Assembly: GCF_021401245.1 (NCBI RefSeq)
Contig: NZ_JACBFY010000001.1
Span: 372,001-436,000, forward strand
Source of the DNA: Pseudacidovorax sp. NFM-22
GTDB taxonomy: Bacteria; Pseudomonadota; Gammaproteobacteria; Burkholderiales; Burkholderiaceae_C
Length of the DNA stretch: 64,000 nt
Direction of reading: 5' to 3'
The first letter of the stretch is position 1, and every line of letters begins with the position of its first letter. The notes beneath the pieces were generated by a model. The model searched no databases. It was not told the origin of the DNA and worked only from the letters and a program-made list of their open reading frames with translations. Of this stretch, positions 1 through 10,850 are shown piece by piece. A program made the position numbers and the translations under genes.

Positions 1-1
1 C

Positions 2-1201
2 CTGGGCATCGGCAAGGACGGCGAGCCGACCGAGAACTTCCAGCTCGGCATGGAGCTGCATGCCAAGTACACGCTGTTCGCCGAAGGCGCGCGCGGCCAC
101 CTCGGCCGGCAGCTGATCAACCGCTTCAAGCTCGACGACGGCCGCGACCCGCAGAGCTACGGCATCGGCATCAAGGAACTGTGGGAGATCGACCCCGCCC
201 GCCACGAGCCCGGCCTGGCGATCCACACCGCCGGCTGGCCGCTGCCCAATGACACCTACGGCGGCTCCTTCGTCTACCACGCCGAGAACAACCAGCTGAT
301 CATCGGCTACGTGGTGGGCCTGGATTACCAGAACCCGCACATGAGCCCCTTCGAGGAGTTCCAGCGCTTCAAGACGCATCCGAACATCCGCTGGTACCTC
401 GAAGGCCAGGACCAGGGCCTCAAGCCCGCCAAGCGCATCTCGTACGGCGCGCGCGCCATCACGGCCGGCGGCCTGCTGTCGCTGCCCAAGACGGTGTTCC
501 CGGGCGGCGCGCTCATCGGCTGCGAGGCCGGCTACCTCAACGCCAGCCGCATCAAGGGCAGCCACGCCGCCATCAAGACCGGCATGCTGGCCGCCGACGC
601 CGCCTTCGAGGCGGTGCAGGCCGGCCGCCAGTTCGACGAACTGGCCGCCTACCCCGAGGCCTTCGAGAAGAGCTGGCTGCACACCGAGCTGTACAAGGCG
701 CGCAACTTCAAGCAGTGGTTCAAGAAGGGCCTGACGGTGGGCACGGTGATGACCGGCATCGAGCAGTTCGTGCTGCGCGGCCACATCCCCTGGACCATCC
801 ACCGCACAGAGGCCGACCATGCGCGCCTGAAGCCGGCGGCCGAGTGCAAGAAGATCGTCTATCCCAAGCCCGACGGCAAGCTCACCTTTGACCGCCTGAG
901 CTCGGTGTTCATCAGCAACACCAACCACGAAGAGAACCAGCCGGCGCACCTGACGCTGAAGGACCCGACGGTGCCCACGCGCATCAACCTGCCCCAGTAC
1001 GCCGGCCCCGAGAGCCGATACTGCCCGGCGGGCGTGTACGAGTTCGTGCCGGACGAGGCGGCGGGCGGCGGCAAGGAGCGGCTGCAGATCAACGCGCAGA
1101 ACTGCGTGCACTGCAAGACCTGCGACATCAAGGACCCCACGCAGAACATCGTGTGGGTCACGCCCGAAGGCGGCGGCGGCCCGAACTACACGGGCATGTA
1201 A
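2..1201 (+). CDS. Electron transfer flavoprotein-ubiquinone oxidoreductase (ETF-QO), 5'-truncated by the window edge
   Basis: The enzyme passes electrons from reduced ETF (acyl-CoA and amino-acid dehydrogenases) to ubiquinone at the inner membrane, using FAD and a 4Fe-4S cluster. About 399 codons are visible in one open frame from base 2, so roughly the first quarter, including the N-terminal FAD-binding motif, lies left of the window. The visible part carries the family's GGLLSLPKTVFPGGALIGC and AGYLNASRIKGSHAAIKTGM FAD-binding stretches. Its C-terminal cluster ligands are a Cys in YCPAGVYEF followed by NCVHCKTCD, the usual four cysteines, and it ends in the characteristic GGGGPNYTGM. The gene is followed at once by an intrinsic terminator, so it closes its transcription unit. 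Identification is very secure. Confidence 0.97.
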   Translation: MGIGKDGEPTENFQLGMELHAKYTLFAEGARGHLGRQLINRFKLDDGRDPQSYGIGIKELWEIDPARHEPGLAIHTAGWPLPNDTYGGSFVYHAENNQLIIGYVVGLDYQNPHMSPFEEFQRFKTHPNIRWYLEGQDQGLKPAKRISYGARAITAGGLLSLPKTVFPGGALIGCEAGYLNASRIKGSHAAIKTGMLAADAAFEAVQAGRQFDELAAYPEAFEKSWLHTELYKARNFKQWFKKGLTVGTVMTGIEQFVLRGHIPWTIHRTEADHARLKPAAECKKIVYPKPDGKLTFDRLSSVFISNTNHEENQPAHLTLKDPTVPTRINLPQYAGPESRYCPAGVYEFVPDEAAGGGKERLQINAQNCVHCKTCDIKDPTQNIVWVTPEGGGGPNYTGM

Positions 1202-1206
1202 GCAGC

Positions 1207-1236
1207 AAGGGCGCCGTCGGCGCCCTTCTTCTTTTT
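1207..1236 (+). terminator. Rho-independent terminator after ETF-QO
   Basis: Five bases after the stop codon a GGGCGCC/GGCGCCC stem with a GTC loop, extended by AA/TT pairs, runs into a T-rich tract (TTCTTCTTTTT). This is a canonical intrinsic terminator for the ETF-QO transcript; the convergent MFS gene ends about 50 bp further on. Confidence 0.9.
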
Positions 1237-1287
1237 GGCAGGTTCACGGCCCGCGCGGCAGGCCGCCACTGCCTGCACCCACGAGCC

Positions 1288-2589
1288 TCAGGCGCGCACC
1301 GGCACCTGCTGCGCCTGCTCGGCCCGCGCGTCGTGGCCGACCAGCAGCACCAGCACGAAGGCCAGCACCGACAGCAGCGCCAGGAACATCACGGCGAACA
1401 CGTCGTTGCCCATGCGGTCGCGCAGCATGCCGAAGATCGTCGGGCCGATGTAGCCGCCGAGGTTGCCGATGGCGTTGATCCAGGCGATGCCCGCCGCCGC
1501 AGCCACGCCGCTCAGGATGGCGGTGGGAAAGGTCCAGAACACCGGCAGCGCGCTGAAGATGCCGAAAGCGGCCAGCGTCACGGCCGCCATCTTGGGCACC
1601 GGCGCCGCGATGTTGGCCGCAGCGACCAGCCCGACGAAGATGCAGGCCAGCGGAATCAGCAGGAAGGCCTTGCGCTCGCGCCGGGCGTCCGAGGCGCGCG
1701 ACCAGAACAGCATGGCGATGGCGCCCACCAGATAGGGGAAGGCGTTGACGAAGCCCACCTCCACATTGCCCAGGCCGCCGAAGCCCTTGATGATCTGCGG
1801 CAGGAAGAAGCCCAGGCCGTACAGCGGCACCGTGATGCCCATGTAGATGAAGCCCATGGCGATGACGCGCCAGTTGCGTAGCGACTGCGTCCACGAGATG
1901 GCATGCAGCGCCTCGCGGTTGCGGCGCTCGGCGGCCAGCGTGGTGGTGAGCCACTGGCGCTCCTCGCCTGTCAGCCACTTGGCGTCGGCCGGCCCATCGG
2001 GCAGGTAGGCCAGCACCACGCCGGCCAGCACCAGCGCCGGCAGCGCCTCCAGGATGAACAGCCACTGCCAGCCGTGCAGGCCCATCGCGCCTTCCATGTT
2101 GAGGATGTAGCCCGAGATGGGCGAGCCGATGACGGTGGAGATGGGCACCGCGAACATGAACCAGCCCACGATGCGCGCCCGGTACGCCGCCGGGAACCAC
2201 AGCGTCAGGTAGAAGATGACGCCGGGAAAGAAGCCCGCCTCTGCCGCGCCCAGCAGGAAGCGCACGAGGTTGAAGCTGGTGGCGCCGCCCACGCCGGCCT
2301 GGATGGCCGACAGCAGGCCCCAGCTGAGCATGATGCGGGCGATCCACCGCCGCGCGCCGAAGCGCTCCAGCGCCAGGTTGCTCGGCACCTCGAGCAGGAA
2401 GTAGGCGACGAAGAAGATGCCGGCGGCACTGCCGAACACGGTGCTGGTGAAGCCCAGGTCCTTGGACATCGAGGCGCCCGCGAAGCCCAGGTTGACCCGG
2501 TCCAGGTAGGCGATGAAGTAGCTGACCATGAGCAGCGGCAGCAGCCGCCAGCTCAGCTTGGACACGGTGCGCCGTGCGATGTCTTCCAT
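1288..2589 (-). CDS. MFS transporter, anion:cation symporter (ACS) family
   Basis: A 433-residue polytopic permease with about twelve hydrophobic segments. The first helix region carries SYFIAYLDRVNLGFAG, typical of the ACS subfamily that moves tartrate, phthalate, hexuronate and similar organic acids, and the loop after helix 2 has LERFGARRWIARI (the MFS loop 2-3 motif). The substrate cannot be read from the sequence. The start is supported by an AGGAGA ribosome site 7 bases upstream of the ATG. The gene is divergent from the TRAP dctP gene across 281 bp, so the two uptake systems may share a control region, but no nearby regulator gene was found. Convergent with ETF-QO. Confidence 0.9.
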   Translation of the reverse strand: MEDIARRTVSKLSWRLLPLLMVSYFIAYLDRVNLGFAGASMSKDLGFTSTVFGSAAGIFFVAYFLLEVPSNLALERFGARRWIARIMLSWGLLSAIQAGVGGATSFNLVRFLLGAAEAGFFPGVIFYLTLWFPAAYRARIVGWFMFAVPISTVIGSPISGYILNMEGAMGLHGWQWLFILEALPALVLAGVVLAYLPDGPADAKWLTGEERQWLTTTLAAERRNREALHAISWTQSLRNWRVIAMGFIYMGITVPLYGLGFFLPQIIKGFGGLGNVEVGFVNAFPYLVGAIAMLFWSRASDARRERKAFLLIPLACIFVGLVAAANIAAPVPKMAAVTLAAFGIFSALPVFWTFPTAILSGVAAAAGIAWINAIGNLGGYIGPTIFGMLRDRMGNDVFAVMFLALLSVLAFVLVLLVGHDARAEQAQQVPVRA

Positions 2590-2870
2590 GCGTTGTCTCC
2601 TCTTGTCGTCGGATGCGCGGCCGCGCGCTTGCTGCTGCGGGCGCCTCGGACAGTATGGGCGCGCAGCGCGCCCGGCGTGCGGATGGCGTCAGCCCTCGGT
2701 CAGCCCCCGGAAGCGGCCTGTCGCCTGCACGACCGGGCGACGCGGTGTGCGCGGATGCCGCGTCCGTGAAAGTCCCGACTCGGTGAGCGGGGGTCGCGGG
2801 GCATAGTCAGCATCCCTTCAGGCGCTGGGCAATCCAGCCGCCTTGCTGCAGCGAATCAGGAGACTTCCCC

Positions 2871-3845
2871 ATGAAACTCACCCGCCTGGCCGCCGGCCTC
2901 GCCCTGGGCCTCGGAATGGCTTGCGCCGCGCTGGCGCAGACCACCATGAAGATCAGCATCTCGGTCGCGCAGAACTCACACCAGGGCGTGGCCATCGACA
3001 CCTTCGCCAAGGAAGTCGAGAAGCGCACCAACGGGCGCTACAAGGTCCAGACCTTCTACAACGGCGCCCTGGGCGGCGAACGCGAATCCATCGAGGCGGT
3101 GCAGCTGGGCACGCAGGAGCTGGCCTTCTCGTCCACCGGCCCGGTGCCCAACTTCGTGCCCGAGACCAAGATCCTCGACGTGCCCTTCCTTTTCCGGGAC
3201 AAGGCCCACGCGCGCGCCGTGCTCGACGGCCCCATCGGGCAGGACCTGCTCAAGAAGTTCGACGCCAAGGGCTTCAAGGCGCTGGCGTGGGCGGAGAACG
3301 GCTTCCGCCACATGACCAACAGCAAGCGCGACGTGAAGGCCCCCGAGGACCTCAAGGGCCTGAAGATGCGCACGATGGAGAACCCGGTCCATATCGCCGC
3401 GTACAAGACCTTCGGCATCATCACCACGCCGATGGCCTTCCCCGAGGTCTTCACCGCCCTGCAGCAGGGCACGGTGGACGGCCAGGAGAATCCGCTGCCC
3501 GTGATCATCTCGGCCAAGTTCGACCAGGTGCAGAAGCACCTGTCGCTCACCGGCCACGTCTACTCGCCCTGCATCTTCGTGATGAACAAGGGCGTGTTCG
3601 ACAAGCTCGCACAGGCCGACCAGCAGGCCTTCCTGGACGCCGCCAAAGAAGCCACCAAGGCCAACCGCGCCCGCGTGGACGAGGACGACGCCCGAGGCGT
3701 GGCCGACCTGCGCGCCAAGGGCATGACGGTGATCGACAACCTCGACAAGGCCAAGTTCGTGGCAGCGCTCGCACCGGCCCAGGCGCAGTTCGAGAAGGAC
3801 TTCGGCAAGGCCAACCTCGACCGCATCCGCAACTACCAGCCCTGA
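2871..3845 (+). CDS. dctP: TRAP transporter periplasmic solute receptor, DctP family
   Basis: The soluble receptor of a TRAP uptake system captures a carboxylate in the periplasm and delivers it to the DctQM permease. The 324-residue product begins with a clear Sec signal peptide (cleavage near ALA-QTT, residue 23). It contains the TFYNGALGGERESIEAVQLG stretch and the conserved arginine in LKGLKMRT (about R167), which in this family forms the salt bridge to the ligand carboxylate. The ATG has CAGGAGA 8 bases upstream. It is first in a dctP-dctQ-dctM operon; an intrinsic terminator directly after it probably reduces read-through into the permease genes. The ligand is unknown. Confidence 0.95.
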   Translation: MKLTRLAAGLALGLGMACAALAQTTMKISISVAQNSHQGVAIDTFAKEVEKRTNGRYKVQTFYNGALGGERESIEAVQLGTQELAFSSTGPVPNFVPETKILDVPFLFRDKAHARAVLDGPIGQDLLKKFDAKGFKALAWAENGFRHMTNSKRDVKAPEDLKGLKMRTMENPVHIAAYKTFGIITTPMAFPEVFTALQQGTVDGQENPLPVIISAKFDQVQKHLSLTGHVYSPCIFVMNKGVFDKLAQADQQAFLDAAKEATKANRARVDEDDARGVADLRAKGMTVIDNLDKAKFVAALAPAQAQFEKDFGKANLDRIRNYQP

Positions 3846-3875
3846 CCGCGCCCAGGCATCACGCCTGCGCCTTCG

Positions 3876-3902
3876 GCCCGCCCCCCGCCGGCGGGCTTTT
3901 TC
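3876..3902 (+). terminator. Intrinsic terminator/attenuator between dctP and dctQ
   Basis: A GCCCGCC / GGCGGGC 7-bp stem with a 7-base loop is followed by TTTTTC. It lies 30 bp after the dctP stop and about 22 bp before the dctQ start. Its position within an otherwise co-oriented operon suggests partial termination, so that receptor mRNA exceeds permease mRNA. Confidence 0.75.
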
Positions 3903-3924
3903 ATTGCGATTGAGCACCTGTGAG

Positions 3925-4419
3925 ATGAAAGACAAGTTCCTGGCCTTCGAGCGCCGGACCACCGCGCTGTCCATGGCGCTGGCCTGCCTGATGCTGGTGG
4001 TGGCCGCGTCGCTCGGCATGTTCCAGATCGTCACCCGCTTCGTGCTGGAGCAGCCGGCGGAATGGAGCGAGATCCTGATCCGCATCAGCCTGATCTGGAT
4101 GGTGTTCCTCGGCATTCCCATGGCCTTCCGCCAGGGGGCAATGGTGAGCGTGGACGTGCTCTACCGCTGGAGCCCGCCTGCGATGCGGCGGCTGCTCGAT
4201 GCGGTGGTCAGCCTCGCGGCGCTGGCACTGATCAGCGTCATCCTGTGGTGGGGCTTCGACTATGCGATGCGCGGCCGGGTGCAGTCCATGGCCGGATTGG
4301 AGAGCCTGTCGATGGTGTGGGCCTACCTCGCCCTGCCTGTGGGGGCCGTCTTCTCCATCGTCGGCATCGTGGGCAATTACCTCGATCCCAAGCGGCTTGA
4401 ACTGGAGACCGCGCAATGA
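3925..4419 (+). CDS. dctQ: TRAP transporter small membrane subunit, DctQ family
   Basis: A 164-residue integral membrane protein with four predicted helices, the usual DctQ size and topology. The sequence EQPAEWSEILIRISLIWMVF around helix 2, with its conserved WSEE-like acidic patch, is typical of the family. I chose ATG 3925; an in-frame TTG at 3904 exists but lies inside the upstream terminator's T tract. Ribosome-site support is weak (GTGAG directly before the ATG). The stop overlaps the dctM start as ATGA, so the two permease subunits are translationally coupled. Confidence 0.9.
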   Translation: MKDKFLAFERRTTALSMALACLMLVVAASLGMFQIVTRFVLEQPAEWSEILIRISLIWMVFLGIPMAFRQGAMVSVDVLYRWSPPAMRRLLDAVVSLAALALISVILWWGFDYAMRGRVQSMAGLESLSMVWAYLALPVGAVFSIVGIVGNYLDPKRLELETAQ

Positions 4420-5693
4420 CGCCCATCATGGTCGGCACGATGGTGCTGTGCTTCGCGCTCTCTGTGTCGGTGGCGGTGTCCATCGGCCTGGCGTCCATCG
4501 TCGGCATCCAGGTCAACGGCGCCAACATGCTCATCTCCGCCAAGGAGATCTTCAACTCGATCAACAAGTTTCCGCTGGCGGCCATTCCCTTCTTCATCCT
4601 GGCCGGCAACCTGATGGAGACGGGTGGCATATCGCGCCGGCTGGTCGAGTTCGCCAAGAGCATCGTGGGCGGCGTGCAGGGCGGCCTGCCCATGACCTGC
4701 GTGCTGACCTGCATGATCTTCGCGGCGGTCTCCGGCTCGTCGGTGGCCACCACCTTCGCCATCGGCGCCATCCTGATCCCGGCGCTCATCAAGCATGGCT
4801 ATCCCACCAACTACGCCGCCGCCCTGCAGGCGACGAGCGCCGAGCTGGGCGTGATCATTCCGCCGTCCATCCCACTGATCCTGTACGGCGTGAGCGCCGA
4901 GGTGTCCATCGGCGAGCTGTTCATCGCGGGCTTCGGCCCGGGCCTGCTCATCAGCGGGGCGCTGATGCTGTTCGTCTGGGCGTATTGCAAATGGAAGGGC
5001 TGGGGCAAGAACGACGGCGACGGACGCATGCCCTTCGGCCGTGCGCTGTGGCAGGCCGGCTGGGCCCTGCTGATGCCCGTCATCATCCTGGGCGGCATCT
5101 ACGGCGGCGTGTTCACACCCACCGAGGCATCGGCGGTCGCGGTGTTCTACGCCCTGGTGGTGGGCCTCGTCATCTACCGCGAGATCCGCCTTGCGGACCT
5201 CTACGCCATCCTGCGCAAGTCGGTGCTGTCGTCGGCCGTGATCATGTTCATCATCGCCAACGCCGGACTGTTCGCCTTCCTGATCACCCGCGCCGGCGTG
5301 CCCGAGGCCATCGGCCACTGGCTCGAAGCCGTGCTGCAGTCGCCCACGATGTTCCTGCTGGGCGTCAACGCCGCCCTGTTCGTCATCGGCATGTTCATCG
5401 AGACCAGCGCGGCCATCATCGTGCTGGCACCGATCCTCGCGCCCGTGGCCCAGCACTTCGGCATCGACCCGGTGCACTTCGGGCTGATCATGGTGGTCAA
5501 CCTGGCGCTCGGCATGATCACCCCACCCTTCGGCGTCAACCTGTTCGCCGCCTGCACGGTGGCGCGCATCTCGCTGGACAAGATCGTCACCCGGCTGATC
5601 CCGTTCATCCTCGTGGTGCTCGCCTGCCTGATGGTCATCACCTACGTTCCAGGACTCTCGCTGGGCCTGCGCGACCTGGTGTACGGCCGCTGA
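4416..5693 (+). CDS. dctM: TRAP transporter large permease, DctM family
   Basis: A 425-residue, roughly twelve-helix channel subunit that couples sodium entry to substrate uptake with DctQ and DctP. Family landmarks are FPLAAIPFFILAGNLMETGG near residue 50, the AAVSGSSVATTFAIGAILIP stretch, EL GVIIPPSIPLILYG, and the second-repeat GMFIETSAAIIVLAPILAPV and GMITPPFGVNLFAAC. Length and motif order match full-length DctM. The ATG overlaps the dctQ stop by four bases. About 30 bp after its stop the glycine riboswitch leader begins, and no clear terminator separates them, so some read-through into the gcv leader is possible. Confidence 0.96.
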   Translation: MTPIMVGTMVLCFALSVSVAVSIGLASIVGIQVNGANMLISAKEIFNSINKFPLAAIPFFILAGNLMETGGISRRLVEFAKSIVGGVQGGLPMTCVLTCMIFAAVSGSSVATTFAIGAILIPALIKHGYPTNYAAALQATSAELGVIIPPSIPLILYGVSAEVSIGELFIAGFGPGLLISGALMLFVWAYCKWKGWGKNDGDGRMPFGRALWQAGWALLMPVIILGGIYGGVFTPTEASAVAVFYALVVGLVIYREIRLADLYAILRKSVLSSAVIMFIIANAGLFAFLITRAGVPEAIGHWLEAVLQSPTMFLLGVNAALFVIGMFIETSAAIIVLAPILAPVAQHFGIDPVHFGLIMVVNLALGMITPPFGVNLFAACTVARISLDKIVTRLIPFILVVLACLMVITYVPGLSLGLRDLVYGR

Positions 5694-5721
5694 GCGGCTT
5701 TCTTCCACTACACTGCGCGCT

Positions 5722-5929
5722 TCGTCAGGAGAGAGCCCCGCGCGACGGGGCCGCCGAAGGCGCAGGACTCCAAAGAGTTCCGAACGCTCAGGCAAAAGGA
5801 CTGGCGGCACGCCCCGTGTTCGGGGCGTTTCCCTGCTGGAGAGAGGCGTCGCGGCCCAGGTCGCGCGTCCACCGAAGGAGCAAGCCCCCATCGCGGGGTG
5901 AATCTCTCAGGTAAAGCGGACAGCCGGGG
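5722..5929 (+). ncRNA. Tandem (two-aptamer) glycine riboswitch
   Basis: Aptamer I spans about 5722-5807 and shows GGAGAG, a P3 stem, the GCCGAAGGCGCA core and the conserved CTCAGGCAAAAGGAC 3' segment. Aptamer II spans about 5832-5929 with GGAGAGAGGC, CACCGAAGGAGCAA and CTCTCAGGTAAAGCGGACAG. These are the hallmark core sequences of the glycine riboswitch, here placed immediately before gcvT. In this class glycine binding normally switches the gcv operon on. The two aptamers are joined by a linker with its own 8-bp hairpin (5809-5828), which is unusual. Confidence 0.95.
5809..5828 (+). promoter_or_regulatory. Hairpin in the linker between the two glycine aptamers
   Basis: ACGCCCCG - TGTT - CGGGGCGT is a perfect 8-bp stem with a four-base loop, followed by TTCCC. 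It sits exactly between aptamer I and aptamer II. The T run is too short for a good terminator; it is more likely a structural insert in the linker. Confidence 0.6.
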
Positions 5930-5964
5930 TGGACCACGACAGCCGTCGTGGCGCTGTACACCCC
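5926..5964 (+). promoter_or_regulatory. Nested stem-loop just before gcvT (candidate riboswitch expression platform)
   Basis: An outer GGGGTG (5926-5931) / CACCCC (5959-5964) pairing encloses a 7-bp CCACGAC / GTCGTGG hairpin (5934-5951). The outer arm abuts the GTGAG ribosome-binding site (5965-5969), and its 5' half overlaps the last bases of aptamer II. This arrangement suits glycine-dependent control of translation initiation rather than termination, since no T tract follows. Role inferred. Confidence 0.5.
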
Positions 5965-5975
5965 GTGAGATGTCC

Positions 5976-7121
5976 ATGTCCGCTGCTGCTTCCTCTCCTG
6001 CCGCCCCCCTTCTCCACACCGCGCTGCACGGCCTGCATGTCGAGCTGGGCGCCCGCATGGTGCCCTTCGCCGGTTATTCGATGCCGGTGCAGTACCCCGC
6101 CGGCCTGATCGCCGAGCACCGCCAGACCCGCACGGCCGCCGGCCTGTTCGACATCTCACACATGGGCCAGTTGCGCGTCTCGGGCCCCGAGGCCGCCGCG
6201 GCGCTGGAGACGCTGATGCCGGTCGACGTCATCGGCCTCGCCCCCGGCAAGCAGCGCTACGGCCTGCTGCTGGACGAGGCGGGCGGCATCCTCGACGACC
6301 TGATGTTCTTCAACGAGGGCAGCGACTCCTTCTTCGTGATCGTCAACGGCGCCTGCAAGGCGGCCGACATCGCCCACATCCAGGCCCGCATCGGCCAGCG
6401 CTGCACGGTGCAGCCCCTGCCCGACCACGCGCTGCTGGCGCTGCAGGGCCCGCAGGCGGCGGCCGTGATGGCGCGCCTGGCGCCCGGCAGCGAGCGCCAT
6501 GTGTTCATGACCGGCGGTGCCATGGCCATCGGCGGCATCCCGGCCTTCGCCACCCGCAGCGGCTACACCGGCGAGGACGGCTTCGAGATCTCCGTGGCCG
6601 CCGCCGATGCCGAGCGGCTGGCCCGCCTGCTGCTGGCCCAGCCCGAGGTGGGGCCCATCGGCCTGGGCGCGCGCAACTCGCTGCGGCTGGAGGCGGGCCT
6701 GTGCCTCTACGGCAACGACATCGATACCACCACCACGCCGGTCGAGGCCGGGCTCACCTGGGCGATCCAGAAGGTGCGACGCACCGGCGGCGAGCGCGCA
6801 GGCGGCTTTCCGGGGGCGGACAAGGTGCTGGCCCAGCTCGATGGCGACGAGCCGGTCACCCGCCGCCGTGTTGGTCTGATGGCGCTGGAGCGGGTGCCCG
6901 TGCGCGAACACACCGCCCTGCATGTGCCCGGCGGCGCGGCCATCGGCGAAGTGACCAGCGGCCTGCTCGCACCCACCGTGGACAAGCCCATCGCCATGGG
7001 CTACGTCGATGCGGCCCATGCCGCCGTCGGCACCCGCATCGACGCGCTGGTGCGCGGCAAGCCGGTGCCGATGGAGGTGGTGCCCATGCCCTTCGTGCCG
7101 GCGCGCTATTACCGCGGCTGA
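5976..7121 (+). CDS. gcvT: Glycine cleavage system T protein (aminomethyltransferase)
   Basis: GcvT takes the aminomethyl group from lipoyl-GcvH, releases ammonia and makes 5,10-methylene-tetrahydrofolate. The 381-residue product has the family N-terminus LHVELGARMVPFAGYSMPVQ and GLFDISHMGQ, the SGYTGEDGFEI motif, and GLGARNSLRLEAGLCLYGND. I placed the start at ATG 5976 because GTGAG lies six bases upstream; ATG 5970 is in frame but has no room for a ribosome site. It is the first gene of gcvT-gcvH-gcvP and is directly preceded by the tandem glycine riboswitch, so expression should follow glycine. Confidence 0.96.
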   Translation: MSAAASSPAAPLLHTALHGLHVELGARMVPFAGYSMPVQYPAGLIAEHRQTRTAAGLFDISHMGQLRVSGPEAAAALETLMPVDVIGLAPGKQRYGLLLDEAGGILDDLMFFNEGSDSFFVIVNGACKAADIAHIQARIGQRCTVQPLPDHALLALQGPQAAAVMARLAPGSERHVFMTGGAMAIGGIPAFATRSGYTGEDGFEISVAAADAERLARLLLAQPEVGPIGLGARNSLRLEAGLCLYGNDIDTTTTPVEAGLTWAIQKVRRTGGERAGGFPGADKVLAQLDGDEPVTRRRVGLMALERVPVREHTALHVPGGAAIGEVTSGLLAPTVDKPIAMGYVDAAHAAVGTRIDALVRGKPVPMEVVPMPFVPARYYRG

Positions 7122-7301
7122 ACCACGCCCGCCGTACGGCCCTTCGAGCACGCTTCGAGCCATGCCGCACGGCATCCCCACCGTCAGACAAATGCCGACG
7201 CGCCTGCGCCCCGGGCGTACACGCAGCCGCCCCGCCCTGCGCTGATACTCGTCGCTCGACCTTTTCCTTCAATCCCCCTCTTCTTCTTTCAGGAGCCCCG
7301 C

Positions 7302-7682
7302 ATGACCATTCACTACTCCAAGGACCACGAGTGGATCGAGATCGCCGACCACGAAGCCGCCACCGTCGGCATCACCGTGCATGCGCAGGAAGCGCTGGGT
7401 GACGTGGTCTTCGTCGACCTGCCCGAGGTGGGCAAGACCTTCAAGCAGGGCGAAGTGGCCGGCGTGGTCGAGTCCGTCAAGGCCGCAGCCGACATCTACA
7501 TGCCCGTCACCGGCGAAATCGTCGAAGTGAACGAAGCGCTGCGCGCCGACCCCTCCCTGGCCAACAGCGACCCGATGGGCGCCGGCTGGTTCTTCAAGGT
7601 GCTGCTGCAGGACAAGGACATGGCCGAGTTCGACCAGCTGATGGACGAGCCGGGCTACGCCAAGTTCACCGAAGGCGCCTGA
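7302..7682 (+). CDS. gcvH: Glycine cleavage system H protein (lipoyl carrier)
   Basis: A 126-residue lipoyl protein that shuttles the aminomethyl intermediate between GcvP, GcvT and dihydrolipoyl dehydrogenase. The lipoylation site is visible in [13 protein letters not shown], with the acceptor lysine at about K60, and the N-terminus YSKDHEWI is the family signature. The ATG is preceded by AGGAG at six bases. It follows gcvT after 180 bp with no obvious terminator and precedes gcvP. The E3 partner (lpd) lies elsewhere in this window at 58.6-60.1 kb with the 2-oxoglutarate dehydrogenase genes. Confidence 0.97.
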   Translation: MTIHYSKDHEWIEIADHEAATVGITVHAQEALGDVVFVDLPEVGKTFKQGEVAGVVESVKAAADIYMPVTGEIVEVNEALRADPSLANSDPMGAGWFFKVLLQDKDMAEFDQLMDEPGYAKFTEGA

Positions 7683-7723
7683 GCCCTGCGCTGGCGCGTC
7701 CGCACCGACGCGCCGGCGTGACT

Positions 7724-7756
7724 CCCTCTCCCTCTGGGAGAGGGTTGGGGTGAGGG
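7724..7756. repeat. Single REP-like palindromic unit between gcvH and gcvP
   Basis: CCCTCTCCC - TCT - GGGAGAGGG followed by TTGGGGTGAGGG. It is the same sequence family as the larger repeats at 44.5 and 49.9 kb and the pair at 22.6 kb. In an operon gap such a hairpin may stabilise the upstream message. Confidence 0.7.
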
Positions 7757-7863
7757 GCCACGGCCTGTCCTCCACCGCCTCGCTTCCATTGCCCTCAGGC
7801 CCCAGCTCCCGTTTCGCGAGAGCGCCCCGCTTCTTCTTCCCCTCACCCTGCCGGCCCGCTGCC

Positions 7864-10761
<2,898 letters not shown>

Positions 10762-10770
10762 GCGGGGCTG

Positions 10771-10792
10771 CGTCGGCCTGATTCGGCCGACG
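10771..10792. other. Stem-loop between convergent gcvP and the HxlR gene
   Basis: CGTCGGCC - TGATTC - GGCCGACG forms an 8-bp perfect stem in the short gap between the two converging genes. No T tract follows on either strand, so it may be a processing or stabilising hairpin rather than an intrinsic terminator. Confidence 0.4.
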
Positions 10793-10850
10793 ATCCGCGC
10801 GGTCCTGCGTTGCCGCCGGATCAGACAAGCCCTGACGGCCCAGGGCTTGC

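Noticed and set aside
5809-5830. Linker hairpin of the riboswitch as a terminator
   Set aside because: Only two or three T residues follow the stem, and terminating between two aptamers would make aptamer II useless.
10771-10792. Stem-loop after gcvP as an intrinsic terminator
   Set aside because: The stem is good, but no T tract follows on either strand. Kept only as a stem-loop.
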